From: Epiperipatus broadwayi
Lineage: Eukaryota > Onychophora > Udeonychophora > Euonychophora > Peripatidae
Assembly (NCBI GenBank): GCA_028023455.1
Contig: JAQFVV010006697.1
Coordinates: 126,001 to 190,000 of the forward strand
DNA: 64,000 nucleotides
Direction: 5' to 3'
Each line of letters begins with the position of its first letter. The stretch's first letter is position 1. The notes beneath the pieces are model-generated. The model did not search any database. It saw only the letters and a program-made list of their open reading frames with translations, and had not been told where the DNA came from. The translations under genes and the position numbers were made by a program. Shown in pieces: positions 1-16,625 of this stretch.

Positions 1-724
1 GAAAAAAGCCGATATGAATGTTATTATATAAGTTTATCTTTTAAAACACAAATAGAATGTTAGGCCTATATAATATTTTCAGAAGGAGTATTTGTTTCTC
101 TTTTCTGTTTGACTCTCTATAATATAAAACTCCAAAGAAAAAAAAAGTTAATTAGGAAAATGGACTTTCACTTCAATTAAGAACAATTGCAAAGGAATTA
201 ATATAGTGTACTTAAATTGTTTGAAGGACCATCATAATACTTAGTAATATGTGAAAAAAAATATCTGATAAAAAATGTCTATGCTAGAATGTAAGTATAT
301 ATATTAAACTAATCAATAAAATATAATATAAATCTTTATTATATTATAATAACAACTTATAAATACATAAATGTAGTAATTATATATATAAAAACCTTGT
401 TCGGTAATTCTAAATTTTTACCCTTTTCAATATATAACACCACCTACTAATACTAACATGTATATTATATACATAGCGACATCTACCAATATTTCCTATA
501 ATTCATTATTTCTATCAATTTATTTATGTTTCCTTTTATATTACTTTCCATTTTTTATTCATTACCAAATCATTCGTTAAATCAATTGACTTTTTGTAAA
601 TGTTCATACATGTATTTATATTATATTTAATATAATTTGTTTAATCTATTTTCCTTCTATTTATTTCCTTTATATAATTTAATGGTCTTATGTTTTTAAT
701 ACAATCTATTTTATGTCCAAATTG
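1..724. other. AT-rich unassigned DNA
   Basis: Very AT-rich DNA with short A and T runs. No reading frame of useful length, RNA-like fold or repeat unit was recognised. Confidence 0.5.
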
Positions 725-773
725 TAAATAATGAACATATAATGACAGATCAACATTATATGTTCATTATTTA
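725..773. repeat. perfect hairpin, 20 bp arms
   Basis: Positions 725-744 and 754-773 are exact reverse complements around a 9-base loop. The right arm runs into the first unit of the tandem array that follows, so the palindrome marks the array's left edge. It may be a transposon terminus or the foldback end of the array. The arms are almost entirely A/T, so stem stability is modest. Confidence 0.85.
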
Positions 774-2045
774 TTCAGGCATAGTAATGGTAATTTAAAG
801 TGATTGTTTAATATCTTCATGCTCTCATTTCCAAATGCTTAATAGTTACTCATACTTAAACATTTGGATTGAAGGGATAGATGATTCATTCTATCTTTTC
901 ACAAAGACTTTATGTTGTGTTTGGAAAATGAGAGTATTCATTTATAGTTAAAATCCACAAAGCGCATATGCATTAGCTTAATAACTGAATATTATTACAG
1001 TTTAAAAAAAACACCATGCTATATAAAATAAATATCTTATTTACATATGTTTAATTTCAACTAAGAATGAAGTATCATAAATTCTAGTAAATTTCACAAA
1101 CATCATTCATTCAGGCATAGTAAAGTTAATTTAAAGTGATTGTTTAATACCTTCACACCCTCATTTCCAAATGCTTAAGATTTGCTCATACTTAAATGTT
1201 TGGGTTGAAAGAATAGATGATTCATTCTATCTTTTCACAAAGACTTTATCTTGTGTTTAGAAAGTGAGAGTATTCATTTATAGTTAAAATCCACAAAGCG
1301 CATGTGCATTAGCTTAATGGCTGATTATTATTACAGTTTTTTAAAAAAAAAAACATTGTTCTATATAAAATAAATATCTTTTTTACATATGTTTAATTTC
1401 AACTAAGAATGATGTATCATAAATTCTAGTAAATTTTGCAAATGTCATTCATTCAGGCATAGTAATATTTATATAAAGTGATTGTTTAATATCTTCATGC
1501 TGTCATTTCCAATGCTTAAGATTTTCCCATACTTAAATGTTTGGGTTGAAAGGATAAATAATTCATTCTATCTTTTCACAAATACTTTATCTTGTGTTTG
1601 GAAAGTGAGAGTATTCATTTATAGTTAAAATCCACAAAGTGCATGTGCATTAGCTTAATGGCTGATTATTATTACAGTTTTTTAAAAAAAACATTGTGCT
1701 ATATAAAATAAATATATTTTTTACATATGTTTAATTTCAACTAAGAATGATAAATTCTAGTAAATTTCGCAAATGTCATTCATTCAGGCATAGTAACATT
1801 TATTTAAAGTGATTGTTTAATTTCTTCACACTGTCATTTCCAAATGCTTAAGAATTGCCCATACTTAAATGTTTGGGTTGAAGGATGGATGATTCAATCT
1901 ATCTTTTCAAAAATACTTTATCTTATGTTTGGAAAGTGAGAGTATTCATTTATAGCTAAAATCCACAAAGCACACATGCATTTGCTTCATGGCTGATTAT
2001 TATTACAGTTTAAAAAAAATCATGCTATATAAAATAAATATTTTT
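771..2045. repeat. tandem array, four units of about 331-342 bp
   Basis: The landmark AGGCATAG recurs at 777, 1113, 1455 and 1786, giving periods of 336, 342 and 331 bp. The fourth unit stops near 2045. Units share long blocks such as AAGTGATTGTTTAAT, TTCATTTATAGTTAAAATCC and ATTATTACAG, with scattered substitutions and small indels, so the array is moderately old. No coding potential was seen. It is a local satellite, or a tandemised non-autonomous element. Confidence 0.9.
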
Positions 2046-3149
2046 TTTATACTAATATTAAGTTCATCATGGAAGTTAAAAATAAAACAATTTATTTTCT
2101 ATAAGTTTAATTGCTAAAAGCATAATGATTCTTTATCAATATTTGTTCATAGAAAGTCCATCCAAACAAATACATATATGGATTTTATTTCTAATCATCA
2201 TCATGCTCACATCTGCTCTGTGGCAAACAATATTTTGATGACACTTTATAATCTGTCTGATAAAGATCATCTTTCTCAAGAAATAGCACTAACTACAAGT
2301 ATTTTACTTGCTAATAGTTATAGTAAAAAAATTATATAAACTGTTTTACACTGTATGGACAGCAAGGAGAAAAAGCAATGATGAAATTGAGAATTTTTCA
2401 ATAAGTTATAAAGTTTTTTACTTTATATTAAATGGTTCACTGATGAAATTAGTAGACACCTGTCTAATTTCTATATTAAGATCACATTTTCACTAGAAAA
2501 AAAAACTTGGTGATTTTTTCATAATTCTAAAGTTCAAGTATTTTTCGAAAATGAATGTGTCTTTTAAATTCCATATTCACAATGGCCAAGAAGCTATATA
2601 GGCCAATCAAGTAGACATATTGGCATTAGAGTTAGATATCATAAAAATGATTTTAATTAAACATTAATTATAGCAGTGTTTACAATACTTTGTTTAAGAA
2701 TTGATGTCATCATAAGCTTTGATAATACTTGCTACTTTGGAAAAATATGATTTAAGAAGCATGAGAGAGATTATTGTAATTTAAAAAACCCCAATAATTT
2801 AAAAGTGTGATGAAAGGTAGCATGTTTCAGTCTTATGAAAAACAATTATTTTATGTCTTTCTTTTAAAATTAATTTTAATAATTTAACTAATTGTAAAAT
2901 GGAAGAAAATAAAACATTTTTGTTAATACACCTATATATGACTGAAAATTTTATGCATAATAATAATCTCATTATTACTTAAGATAAAACTTTTCTTTTG
3001 AATGTGATTTTGTCAAAAAGTTAGCCATTTTTTTTTAAAAAAACTATTTTATGGTAGGATCCAAAAATCTTTATTTCATCATATAATTCTGACAATCTTC
3101 ATTTTAATATAATAATTAAGAAAATATTGATTTATAAAAAAGAAATTTA
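2046..3149. other. AT-rich unassigned DNA
   Basis: No repeat unit, RNA or credible coding region was recognised. The short open frame near 2308-2496 has AT-driven composition and no motif. Confidence 0.45.
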
Positions 3150-4072
3150 TTTAAAGCTATGTGCTTTCAATACTGTGAATATTATTATAATCATAGCATT
3201 AAATGACCAAAGGCATTTGAAATATGGGTTTAAAGTTGTTTTCAATATTACAGAATAAATTATCATAAAATTGAGTAGATTTGCTTGCCAATGATGAAGC
3301 ATAATAACTATAAGCCATTTTTTTAGAAAGAGGGATGCTAGAGTCTTTTTTATTAATGACATGTTATCTCTAAAACTCTTATAAAGTCCAATTTCACATA
3401 ACAATTGTGCATCCTCTTCAGCCTCACAATCCTTCCTTCAATCAAGGTGAAGATTGTTACTTTCAATACCATTGTATAAAGACAACTTGCCAAGATATTT
3501 TTGACCTATCATGGCACTTCTTAAAAAATTGTCTATATATTTCTTACAAAACATAATTTCAGATAGCAATCTTGTGTCTTCATTTATTATAAACCTTTTT
3601 CTGTTGCTAATGTTCATAGATTTATAGCCACACATTTTATTATAATGAAACCACTGAGCTTCTAATCTCACTGCCTTTGTAGAAAAGTCGTTAGTTTAGC
3701 AGATATTAACCAAATAACCTGGTTCTTTACTCAGAGAAATCCTATCACTACCTCCTTCTCTTCAAATTTAAAATTATCATTTAAGGTTTTCTAGACTGGG
3801 ATTTGTAACTCCTTTATGCTCTTATCTAAAACATTTATCACCAAGTGACTGAAGGTATTACATTATTTTCTAAACATGATGACTTCAGTTCTATATTCTT
3901 TCAAACCCACAGTATATTTGGTCACTAGTCCCTTAAATTTACCATTTATTAATGCCTTCAATTCATTGGAATCACTATATATTTTGGCATTGACCATCAA
4001 ATCAGCAGAGTTAGCCTTCAACTCAGCAGTATTAGCATTCAAATCATTTTTGATTTCTGACATCATGCTCAT
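3150..4072 (-). pseudogene. Gypsy-like gag remnant (LTR retrotransposon)
   Basis: Reading down the minus strand from an ATG at 4072, the first 69 residues are rich in Asn, Lys, Glu and Ala with a heptad-like pattern (SEIKNDLNANTAELKANSAD), typical of the N-terminal coiled coil of Gypsy-type Gag proteins. After several stops and frame changes, 3671-3438 reads RLEAQWFHYNKM, then YIDNFLRSAMIGQK, which fits the capsid region, where a tryptophan-bearing segment precedes a 'Y-x-x-F' helix. Gag forms the particle in which such elements reverse-transcribe. The frame is broken in several places, and I could not find protease or polymerase sequence downstream. Together with the PBS-like motif near 4765, the orientation is consistent. 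The family assignment is inference from sequence feel, not a search. Confidence 0.5.
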
Positions 4073-4760
4073 TAGCTCAGATAAACAAACACTAATCTAA
4101 TACAATACATATGCAACAATAAAAAAATTTCAAGTATATATCAGACTATAATTATGTAAATACCTAAGTCTTGTCATTACCTGCCTATATACCAAAAATA
4201 TCACACAGAGCACATATAAGAAAGAGAAGGCAGACAACTTTATCCTAAATTTGTATTGGAGTTTATCCCAACTATTAAAATCTTGACTTCAACAATGTCA
4301 CATTCTTCTTTATTAATTCACAACATCATCTGAACATTATCAGGATTAACATGTGTCAAAGAAATATACTACTGACACTTCAAATCATGTGAATCACTTA
4401 TCAGGTCAAAAAGAGATAATACAATTGCTCTCAAGCTGTACTGAGATCTAAAGATTTGACACATAAGGCTAAAGGGTGCCAAACTTTGTTAGTGATACAT
4501 AAAAATAAGCAAAAAATCTATACATTCTACATAAGAGACATGTTTAGCCAAGACAAATATATGATGATATAATTTACTTTACCTATAGGAATGGTGATCA
4601 TCAATTGATTTTATAATTTAAATATTAATCTAGACGTACTATATATTAAACCACTATTATCCAAATAAATCTTAATACAAAGCACAAAAGAATTATATTT
4701 CTACACCATCTTAAAGCATATGACCTTAATCTCAGTTAACTTCCCACATTTTGACCCCAT
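4073..4760. other. probable 5' leader of the minus-strand retrotransposon
   Basis: About 680 bp between the PBS-like site and the gag start. AT-rich, no reading frame, no other repeat recognised. Its role as untranslated leader follows only from the position of its neighbours. Confidence 0.35.
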
Positions 4761-4783
4761 TGTTGGGGGTGCCAAATTGTAAC
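4761..4783 (-). promoter_or_regulatory. LTR end and primer-binding-site-like motif
   Basis: On the minus strand the sequence reads GTTACA, then ATT, then TGGCACCCCCAACA. A CA-ending LTR followed by a 3-base spacer and a TGGC(A/G)CC-type stretch is the usual arrangement of an LTR edge and tRNA primer-binding site. The gag remnant lies downstream in the same orientation. The rest of the LTR (above 4783) seems to be cut short by element A, which starts at 4899. Confidence 0.45.
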
Positions 4784-4898
4784 GATATGTATTTGGCTGG
4801 GCTAAGCTAATCAACTAAACACCCCCAGTTTTGAAATTTATTTGTTGAGTTAGTTAACTTATTTTAACCGAATATATACCATTATAATATATATATAT

Positions 4899-9972
<5,074 letters not shown>

Positions 9973-10485
9973 ATATATATATATATATATTGTAATGGGA
10001 TGATCTAATCATGATATGCACAAAGATGGGTGGGTTCATTCTGATAAGTAAAAAGGGGGTTGTCTAGTTTCAGGCATATCTTCTTACATTGAACTCATAC
10101 CTGAGAGAGAAGAGAGTAAGGTTTAATTAACTACCGATTCTATCATTAACTTATCACCTACATGTTGTAATTTGCTCCCACTATTCCTGATTTCTAACTC
10201 AGGGAGATGTATATGATTCTCAGGTTCAGGTAATATTTGTATCACCAAATTCATAATATATATATAACATGACTATATGACTATTAATGGGAGTGGGTAT
10301 AGCATATTGTGGACATACAATTAATGATCATGATATGTATATGAGGATATATCTTAGAAGAATTTAACCTCAAAAAAAAAATAAACCAAGAAATGTGTTT
10401 TAACATTTAAATAAATTTAATGAATATTTGGAGAATAAAATTTATAACAAGATTCCTCTCTACATAAGTACTCTTCATGTAATAA

Positions 10486-10487
<2 letters not shown>

Positions 10488-10557
<70 letters not shown>
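10488..10557. repeat. (TA)n microsatellite
   Basis: About 70 bp of uninterrupted TA dinucleotide. Confidence 0.98.
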
Positions 10558-10561
<4 letters not shown>

Positions 10562-10878
10562 TGATGACCTAGCCCAAGTAACGAGTGCTGGTTATGCATG
10601 AAATGGGGGTTATTTGTTTTTATTGTATTTTTATTTATATAAAATTATTTATGAAATAAAAAAGAATGGAGAAATATGGAAGTTGTCTATCTATAAAAAA
10701 GATTAAGGAAACTCATTTAGACATCTGGTGTTATTCTTCAATTACGTTTGGTTTATCCTAATGTTTTCCATTCTGATCCCATAACGTAAACGATGTTCAT
10801 ATTATGTACAGCATTATAATATATATAGTAGCATATTCAATTATCTTTTTTTATTAATAGACTTCCTTGTTATATACA

Positions 10879-10898
10879 ATGTGTGTGTGTGTGTGTGA
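10879..10898. repeat. (GT)n microsatellite, short
   Basis: About ten GT dinucleotides. Confidence 0.95.
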
Positions 10899-12200
10899 TG
10901 AAAAGGAGTTATAAATTTAAGACACAAATAATAATAAAATAATATGCATAGAAAATATATTAAAAATATTAATAATTAAAACAAACTTTAGAATAAACAA
11001 TTAATGAATGTGTATGTGTTGTACATATATGAATGTGGAATTAATATATATCTTAGGTAGCATCTTAAACTTGTCTCATTAATAATGATCAGATTACTTC
11101 ATAATCAAGGTTGTACCTCATAAATTACCATTATTATTAATTTCAGAAATTGTAAATTAAAGTTAGTTGGCCCTATATTAAAATAAAGAAAATAAATTAT
11201 TATATATAACATACAAATAATTAATTACCAATGACATCAACTTTATAAATGGATTTTACAGTTTATAAAGATAATGTTCTGATGGCTTACTCTTATAATC
11301 AATGGTGGTTTATTTATTCCCAGTTAAGAATTCGAACATCTGGTGGATTTGTTGACTTTATTAATTTTCAAACTGTAGTTTTGGAATGAGGTATAAAAAG
11401 AAAGAATTCATGATCAATCATTTTGATATTTATCATCCAGGCATAAAGAAGTAGAAAAATACCATATTGATCTTGGCAATTTCTAGCTCTGTGGATGATG
11501 ACTTTTCTTCCACGATGTTCCTCTTGTTTTCAGCAATGCATGATTATGTTTGTCGATATTTATATAATTTTTTGTAGTTGAAATTAGTTGGAGAAGTGTC
11601 AATATTTCTTCTACTACTGCATGTTTCAGATTTAAATTCAGAAATTTATAGTGAGAAATCAATGGTGATTTTTTTTAAAGATTTGAATGCTTTATTTTAT
11701 TTTTAAATTAGTAATTTGTGAACTCTTTGCTTAGATGTTTTAAAACTAAATGTTTCTACCCATTTTCTAAAATCTTTGTGAAAGATTTCTTCAACAATAT
11801 TGTGAATTCAAATTGGTTGATACTAGTCTTCAATTTTTTCTTTTAACTCCTTTATACAGGAAATAGTAAACTTTTTTAATCAGGTAAATTTTTTTTCTCC
11901 TTGACAAAAAGTTAATTGAATATCCTATCTACATATTAAGCCAGTTTGTGCTAATCTTACTTTATTATTTACATCATCTTTGGCTAAGTATTAACATAAA
12001 CAATTTGTTAAAACTTGTAAGAAAAGATAAGAAAATAAACATTGAGTTTTTCTTTACTTTAATATTATATACATTATTTTTATTTTATTTTCTTGATTAA
12101 GTTCATTCAACCATTTTATTATATATCATGATATTCTTTTGATCAGTTAGGTTTAATTTTGTTTTAATGTTTATTTATATTTGGCTTTAAATATTAGGTT

Positions 12201-13014
12201 GTGATAACTGGTTTGTTAGTTTATGTGCCCTATCATTACCTAATTCTATCACTTCAAAGCAAAATAGAAATTTTATGTAGCAATCTAAAAGGAAATACTC
12301 AATCATGGTGGGATCTCACCCTCCCACACACACCAATGACATTTGAGGAATACCAAAAGGAAATAAGAGAGACATTTTGGTCTTAGGGGCATCATGAGTT
12401 AACAAGATAGGAGCATCATGAGTTAGCAAGATACTGTATTATGCAGGAAAAATGTAAAAAAAAACCACTCAATCAGGGTGGGATCTTCTTTCCCCCACCA
12501 ATGGCATTTGAGGAATACCAAAAGGAAATGAGACATTTTGGTCTGAGGAGCATCATGAGTTAGCAAGATAGGAGCATCATAAGTTAGCAAGATACTGTAT
12601 TATGCAGGAAAAATGTAAGAAAAGTTGCCAAGAAAGTTACTCCCAATATTTCCATCATCAAGTGGCCAAGTTATAGTCACTACATACCTGCAACATAGAT
12701 ACAATATGCTGCTAAAAATAGAAGAAATGATGTTAGGAATAAAAAAATTGTCCAAGAATAAAGCTCCTGAATTATTGAACATGATAGATATGAACATGCA
12801 GAATTATAACTTACCTATAGATCAGGGAAAAGAAGCTAGAGGTACTCAGGTTTTGAGATTCAGTGAAGAGGATGAGGGTTTGGATTGGAACTCAACCAAT
12901 CATAGAAGAATGGATAACAGTCCTAGACCAAACTGGAATATGAATATAAAGAATGGTGACCACTGGGTAAGCCAAATTGTGAACAAGAAAAAGGATCATG
13001 TTCACCAATGTTAA
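12201..13014 (+). pseudogene. Gypsy-like gag remnant with internal duplication
   Basis: The plus strand reads LKGNTQSWWD, then PMTFEEYQKEIRETFW, a recognisable Gypsy/Metaviridae Gag capsid signature (hydrophobic 'L-x-G-x-A-x-x-W' helix followed by a 'T-x-x-E-F/Y' helix). The frame then breaks. A second copy of the same block follows (AFEEYQKEM, about 12507 on) because 12297-12466 is tandemly duplicated. From 12625 to 13014 a 129-codon open frame continues with MPRKLLPIF... and ends in a charged, Asn- and Lys-rich segment (DEGLDWNSTNHRR, NKKKDH). That may be the Gag C-terminus, though no CCHC zinc knuckle is visible. No protease or polymerase follows, so this is a solo, decayed gag fragment, unable to encode a working protein. 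Confidence 0.6.
12297..12637 (+). repeat. 170 bp tandem duplication inside gag remnant
   Basis: ACTCAATCA(T/G)GGTGGGATC recurs at 12297 and 12467. Both copies carry the FEEYQKE-coding block and the phrase ATACTGTATTATGCAGGAAA. Inside each copy a 24 bp GCATCATGAGTTA(A/G)CAAGATA phrase is itself repeated. The duplication length is not a multiple of three and it carries stops. Confidence 0.85.
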
Positions 13015-15539
13015 AAGATGGCTAATAAGTCAATCATCATTTTAAAAAAACAAAAAATGTATATGAAAATGTAGATTTTTAAAAGTTACTTAGGATTTAG
13101 TGTTTTAGTGTTGTTGTAGTTTTAACTGAAGTGCTAGATAGGCTGTGGAGTTTTTGGGGAGAAGAGCAGTATCTTAGTTTTGGCAATGAATAGTGGGGTT
13201 TTGGCTCCTAAATTGGGTGTGAGAGGTGTTGTGTCTGGTATGTGGTGGCTCCTGTTTTCAGATGTGGTTTTGACCCAGGGTGAGAACTTATATAATCTTC
13301 CAGGCTGCAGATAATGAGATTCTGCCATTAATGAAAAACCTTTAAGACTGAGGAGAGCATGGCATACAGGTATTGCCCCACCTATAAGACCCCAGAAGTG
13401 AGCAGGGTTTTGGGTGATACATATTTGGCCCTAAATCTTATAACCAGAGTGTCAGTATTGTTCTTAAATCTCCCCACTACTATGACTCAGAAGCAGCAGA
13501 GTGTGGTGAGGATTATTCTTTCTAGTTATTATATATATATATGGGTTTGGGTGGCCAAATTTAAGCTGGTGAGTAGTTGACTGTGCATTGTACACAGCAC
13601 ATCATGTACTTATGTTGTGCGATCAGGACCATTGTGTATTGTTGTGTTGGCAGGTTATTTTTCCTCTCATGGGTTTTGGAGATTTATGTTATAGACAAAG
13701 AATAACAGTTTAAATGTTTAATATTTATCATTCTAAAGGACAAGATATAGTAAATATTTTTTTAGTTTAATTTTGAGCTATCCAAACACATAGACCATGT
13801 ATGAAGGCTCCCAATTGGGGGGTTATTATAACAGAAACCAGGTTTGAACCCTGTTACTGATAGCCACATATAAATAAGCAGATGTGATAATCAAGTGTAT
13901 ATATTTGATTAAGTCAAAATGATTAAATAAAGTAGCTAAAACTGGTTTAGGGGGTTTGTGCTCATTTGTTTTTAATGGGAGTATATATATATATGCTATT
14001 AGATTCAAATCTACAAAAAAAGAATCTTCTGGAAAAAAAGTGTAAAATGTATTTTTTTATTGTGTTTATAATTTTATTTTATTTAATAAAAGTTAAACAT
14101 GTAAATGATGAGAAATGAAGCAAATGTTATCCATGGCAGCTTAATCAAACATTTTAAGATAAAAAAAAACATGCTAAAAGGTTTCCTTTGTAAAAAATAA
14201 TAACAAGACAAAAGAAGCCAGACCTGAGAGCACTTAGGATAAGATTTAAAATATCAAACATTTTGAGGAGTTGTGGGAAGTAAAGTATGAATAGAAAAAT
14301 CAGAAGACTGTATTTAGTTGTTTTTATGCTGATATTTAGACTGCTGTATATTAATTGATCGTTGAGATTTTTAACTTATGATATTGGGAAAAAAAATATA
14401 CCAGCTAACATAAGTATGTTGGGCTAAAGTCCTATATGGGCTGGACTTTTATCCCACTAATCCACAAAGGATACAAAAGTTGCTATATGATCATGTAACC
14501 ATTCAAAGCTGAAAATCTGCATTCATCTACTTGTGACTCAGCAAGTATTCTGATTAAAAATCATTCCATCATAAATTTGCAAAGACATTCTTTCCAGACA
14601 ATTTCTATGGTCATAGTGCTTCTTAAGTAAACTCATTTTTTTCTTTAATATGAACAATCTAATTTCCCCAGGGATTCAAAGGAAATATATATATGTTATT
14701 TCAAATTTATAATTGTGCACATTTTCAGTCTTATATTTATAGTCTGTAATTTCTTTGTATCAAGTCATACAAATAATATTAAAGATAAAAATATTTAATC
14801 TTTGTAGCAAATAACAATTTTGTCTGTCAAAAATATACATATGCTTTTATATTCGTTAAACAATTGAGCACTATTATTTCTATTTTTATTTTATAGTTAT
14901 TTATTTAGTTAGCTTTTATTTGTTAAAAAATTGAATACAAACTACTTTAAATCAACACATCTCTGTCAGTGTAAGTACTACCTGACCTGAATGAACTATC
15001 TAGTGGCCGGGCATTCATTAGTATGCTATTATTACTCTCCTTAATCCTTTAATTCTTATGTAAGTATAGGATTGGTGCTTGGAGTCAGAAATCCTTATGT
15101 TAATAAATATATTGTTAGGAAAATATTAATTAGTAATTATGAGAAACTTTTTTTTGCTTCTTTTTGGGAGATGAAGTTTTAAAATAACTTGCCTCCAGGT
15201 TTATGGCTACTGTAGGTTCATCTTAGTTAATTAAAAGTTCTGTTCAGGAATAAATCTAGTTAGTAATAAATAGATTAATAATTTATAAAAAAATATTTTA
15301 TAAAGATAGCAAATTCCAATCAAGTATAAAGGGAAATTTAAAAAATGTACAAAATAAATCTTACATTTTTCATTTAGGCTTCGGATTGTCTATAATGGAA
15401 GAAAAAAGCTAAGATGGAGTTCAGAGCAATTTTAAGTTGTCCATCCATATAGCGGTTGCTAAATGACTTGATCTATACTAAATTGCAATGCCTTTTTTAT
15501 TTTTGTGAAGTAAAATGAAAACAACTATAGGATAAAACA
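13015..15539. other. unassigned DNA, partly less AT-rich
   Basis: The segment 13119-13580 is clearly richer in G than its surroundings and could be part of the neighbouring retrotransposon or a separate repeat. Its short open frames on either strand carry no motif I recognise. Near 13838-13860 the minus strand has GGGTTCAAACCTGG, which resembles a pol III B box, but no matching A box or fold was found. 14390-14640 and 14960-15060 are also less AT-rich but unrecognised. Confidence 0.35.
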
Positions 15540-16625
15540 GATTTTTAGCAGCCACAACTATTTCACCCTCTATTTTTAAAAAATTGAACTATATTTTTTT
15601 GTACTATGTAATTGTAAAATATATCTAATTATAAATGTATTTTTTACATGAAGGTTAATAATTTAAAAAAAAAACAACTTATATTTTTATGCATAGTTTT
15701 GAGCTATGCAGATGAGGAAATCCCCCAAGATGGTGGCATTTTCATGCATACCCCTAAATGCAAATTCCTGCAGGTAAGATGAAAACAAAGCTCTACTGGT
15801 ACCAAATTGGTATTTTAGCTTACACTTTGCTCTCAAACACATATTTTCCACATTATTAGTGAGGATAAGTTTGTTGTCCGAGTCAACAAAGATGTCTTGA
15901 TGGATGATGACAGAGTGAAGGTATATACCATTATCTAGATCACTTATATTGTTATATGCACACCAGCCATCAGTGATTATATGCATACCAAGTAATATGT
16001 GTTGCTGTATGAGCAGTTCCAGAGTGGTAGCTGATTTATCTTCAATTTTTGTTAAAAAAACACTTTCTTGACCCTCTCTCTATTCTACCATACACCCAAT
16101 GGCCTTGTCTCATTGCCCCTCTATGGTGTTTTCAGTGAAAGAAATACAACTCATCAATCTCTATTATCCATGTTTCGCCATTGTCCTCAAATCTATTGAC
16201 AAGTGCCGGATTTCTATCAAAATATGTAGCACCTTCTTCTCTGCAAAAATGACACCAGTCTATGCCCACTCATTGGTTAATATCAGTCTCGTGAACAATA
16301 AAGTGCATTGGCAAATTATTTTAAGTTTTGCCACATGCGAATATTAATATTTAATTGTTTCTGTTTTAAAAAAATAATAGTTTATAACCTAGCTCAAAAT
16401 GGCACATAAAAATGTAAGTTTTTTATTTATTTTATTAACCTTCATATAAAAAAAACAAAACATTTATAGTTAGATATACTTTACAATTACATAGTACGAG
16501 TAAAATAGAGTTCAATTTTTAAAAATAAATGCAAATTCCTGCACATAGGTTGAAAACAAAATATAGTTCAATTTTTTAAAAATAGAGGGCGAAAAGTTGT
16601 GGCCGCTAAAAGTCAGAGTTTTACC
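15540..16625 (-). mobile_element. Merlin (ISXO2/IS1595-type) DNA transposon, decayed
   Basis: The element is about 1.09 kb. Its left end (GGATAAAACAGATTTTTAGC) matches the reverse complement of its right end (GGTAAAACTCTGACTTTTAGC), and the terminal inverted repeat continues for more than 150 bp: both ends carry GCCACAACT, CCCTCTATTTTTAAAAAATT, GTACTATGTAATTGTAAA and GAAGGTTAATAA. Flanks are CAACTATA (15532-15539) and CAACTATC (16626-16633), a 7-of-8 target site duplication; 8-9 bp is usual for Merlin. The interior encodes a broken transposase on the minus strand. The right repeat contains an extra ~35 bp (16526-16560) that copies coding sequence from 15755-15789. Confidence 0.88.
15687..16350 (-). 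pseudogene. Merlin/ISXO2-like transposase, N-terminus lost
   Basis: Transposase of the element above; in the intact family it cuts and pastes the transposon using a DDE/DDN RNase-H-like core. Read down the minus strand from about 16347, the sequence gives a helix ending W-C-H-F-C-R-E, then WIIEIDELYFF with the first catalytic Asp in E-I-D-E, then RGAMRQGHWVYGRIERGSRK. After a frameshift it gives EDKSATTLELLIQQHILLGM and ITDGW with the second Asp. The final open stretch (99 codons, 15986-15687) continues through FVDSDN and TNNVENM, the N/E-bearing third catalytic region, to LFSSYLQEFAFR, the conserved C-terminal helix. I count two in-frame stops and one frameshift. About 220 residues remain of roughly 270-330 in the family, and the N-terminal DNA-binding part is missing. 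It is not functional. Confidence 0.88.

Larger units (their letters stand above)
9991..12200. other. unassigned DNA with simple repeats
   Basis: Contains a (TA)n tract and a (GT)n tract (listed separately). The 9991-10350 segment is less AT-rich and could be a diverged repeat beginning TGTAATGGG, but no second copy was found in the window. The segment 11280-11600 lies upstream of a gag remnant in the same strand sense and could include LTR or leader sequence; no LTR boundary was identified. Confidence 0.4.

Noticed and set aside
3876-4100. 74-codon plus frame opposite the gag remnant
   Set aside because: Antisense shadow of the minus-strand Lys/Asn-rich gag segment.
10417-10599. 60-codon minus frame
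   Set aside because: Ile-Tyr alternation from (TA)n.
16099-16347. 82-codon plus frame inside the Merlin element
   Set aside because: Antisense shadow of the transposase, which reads on the minus strand.
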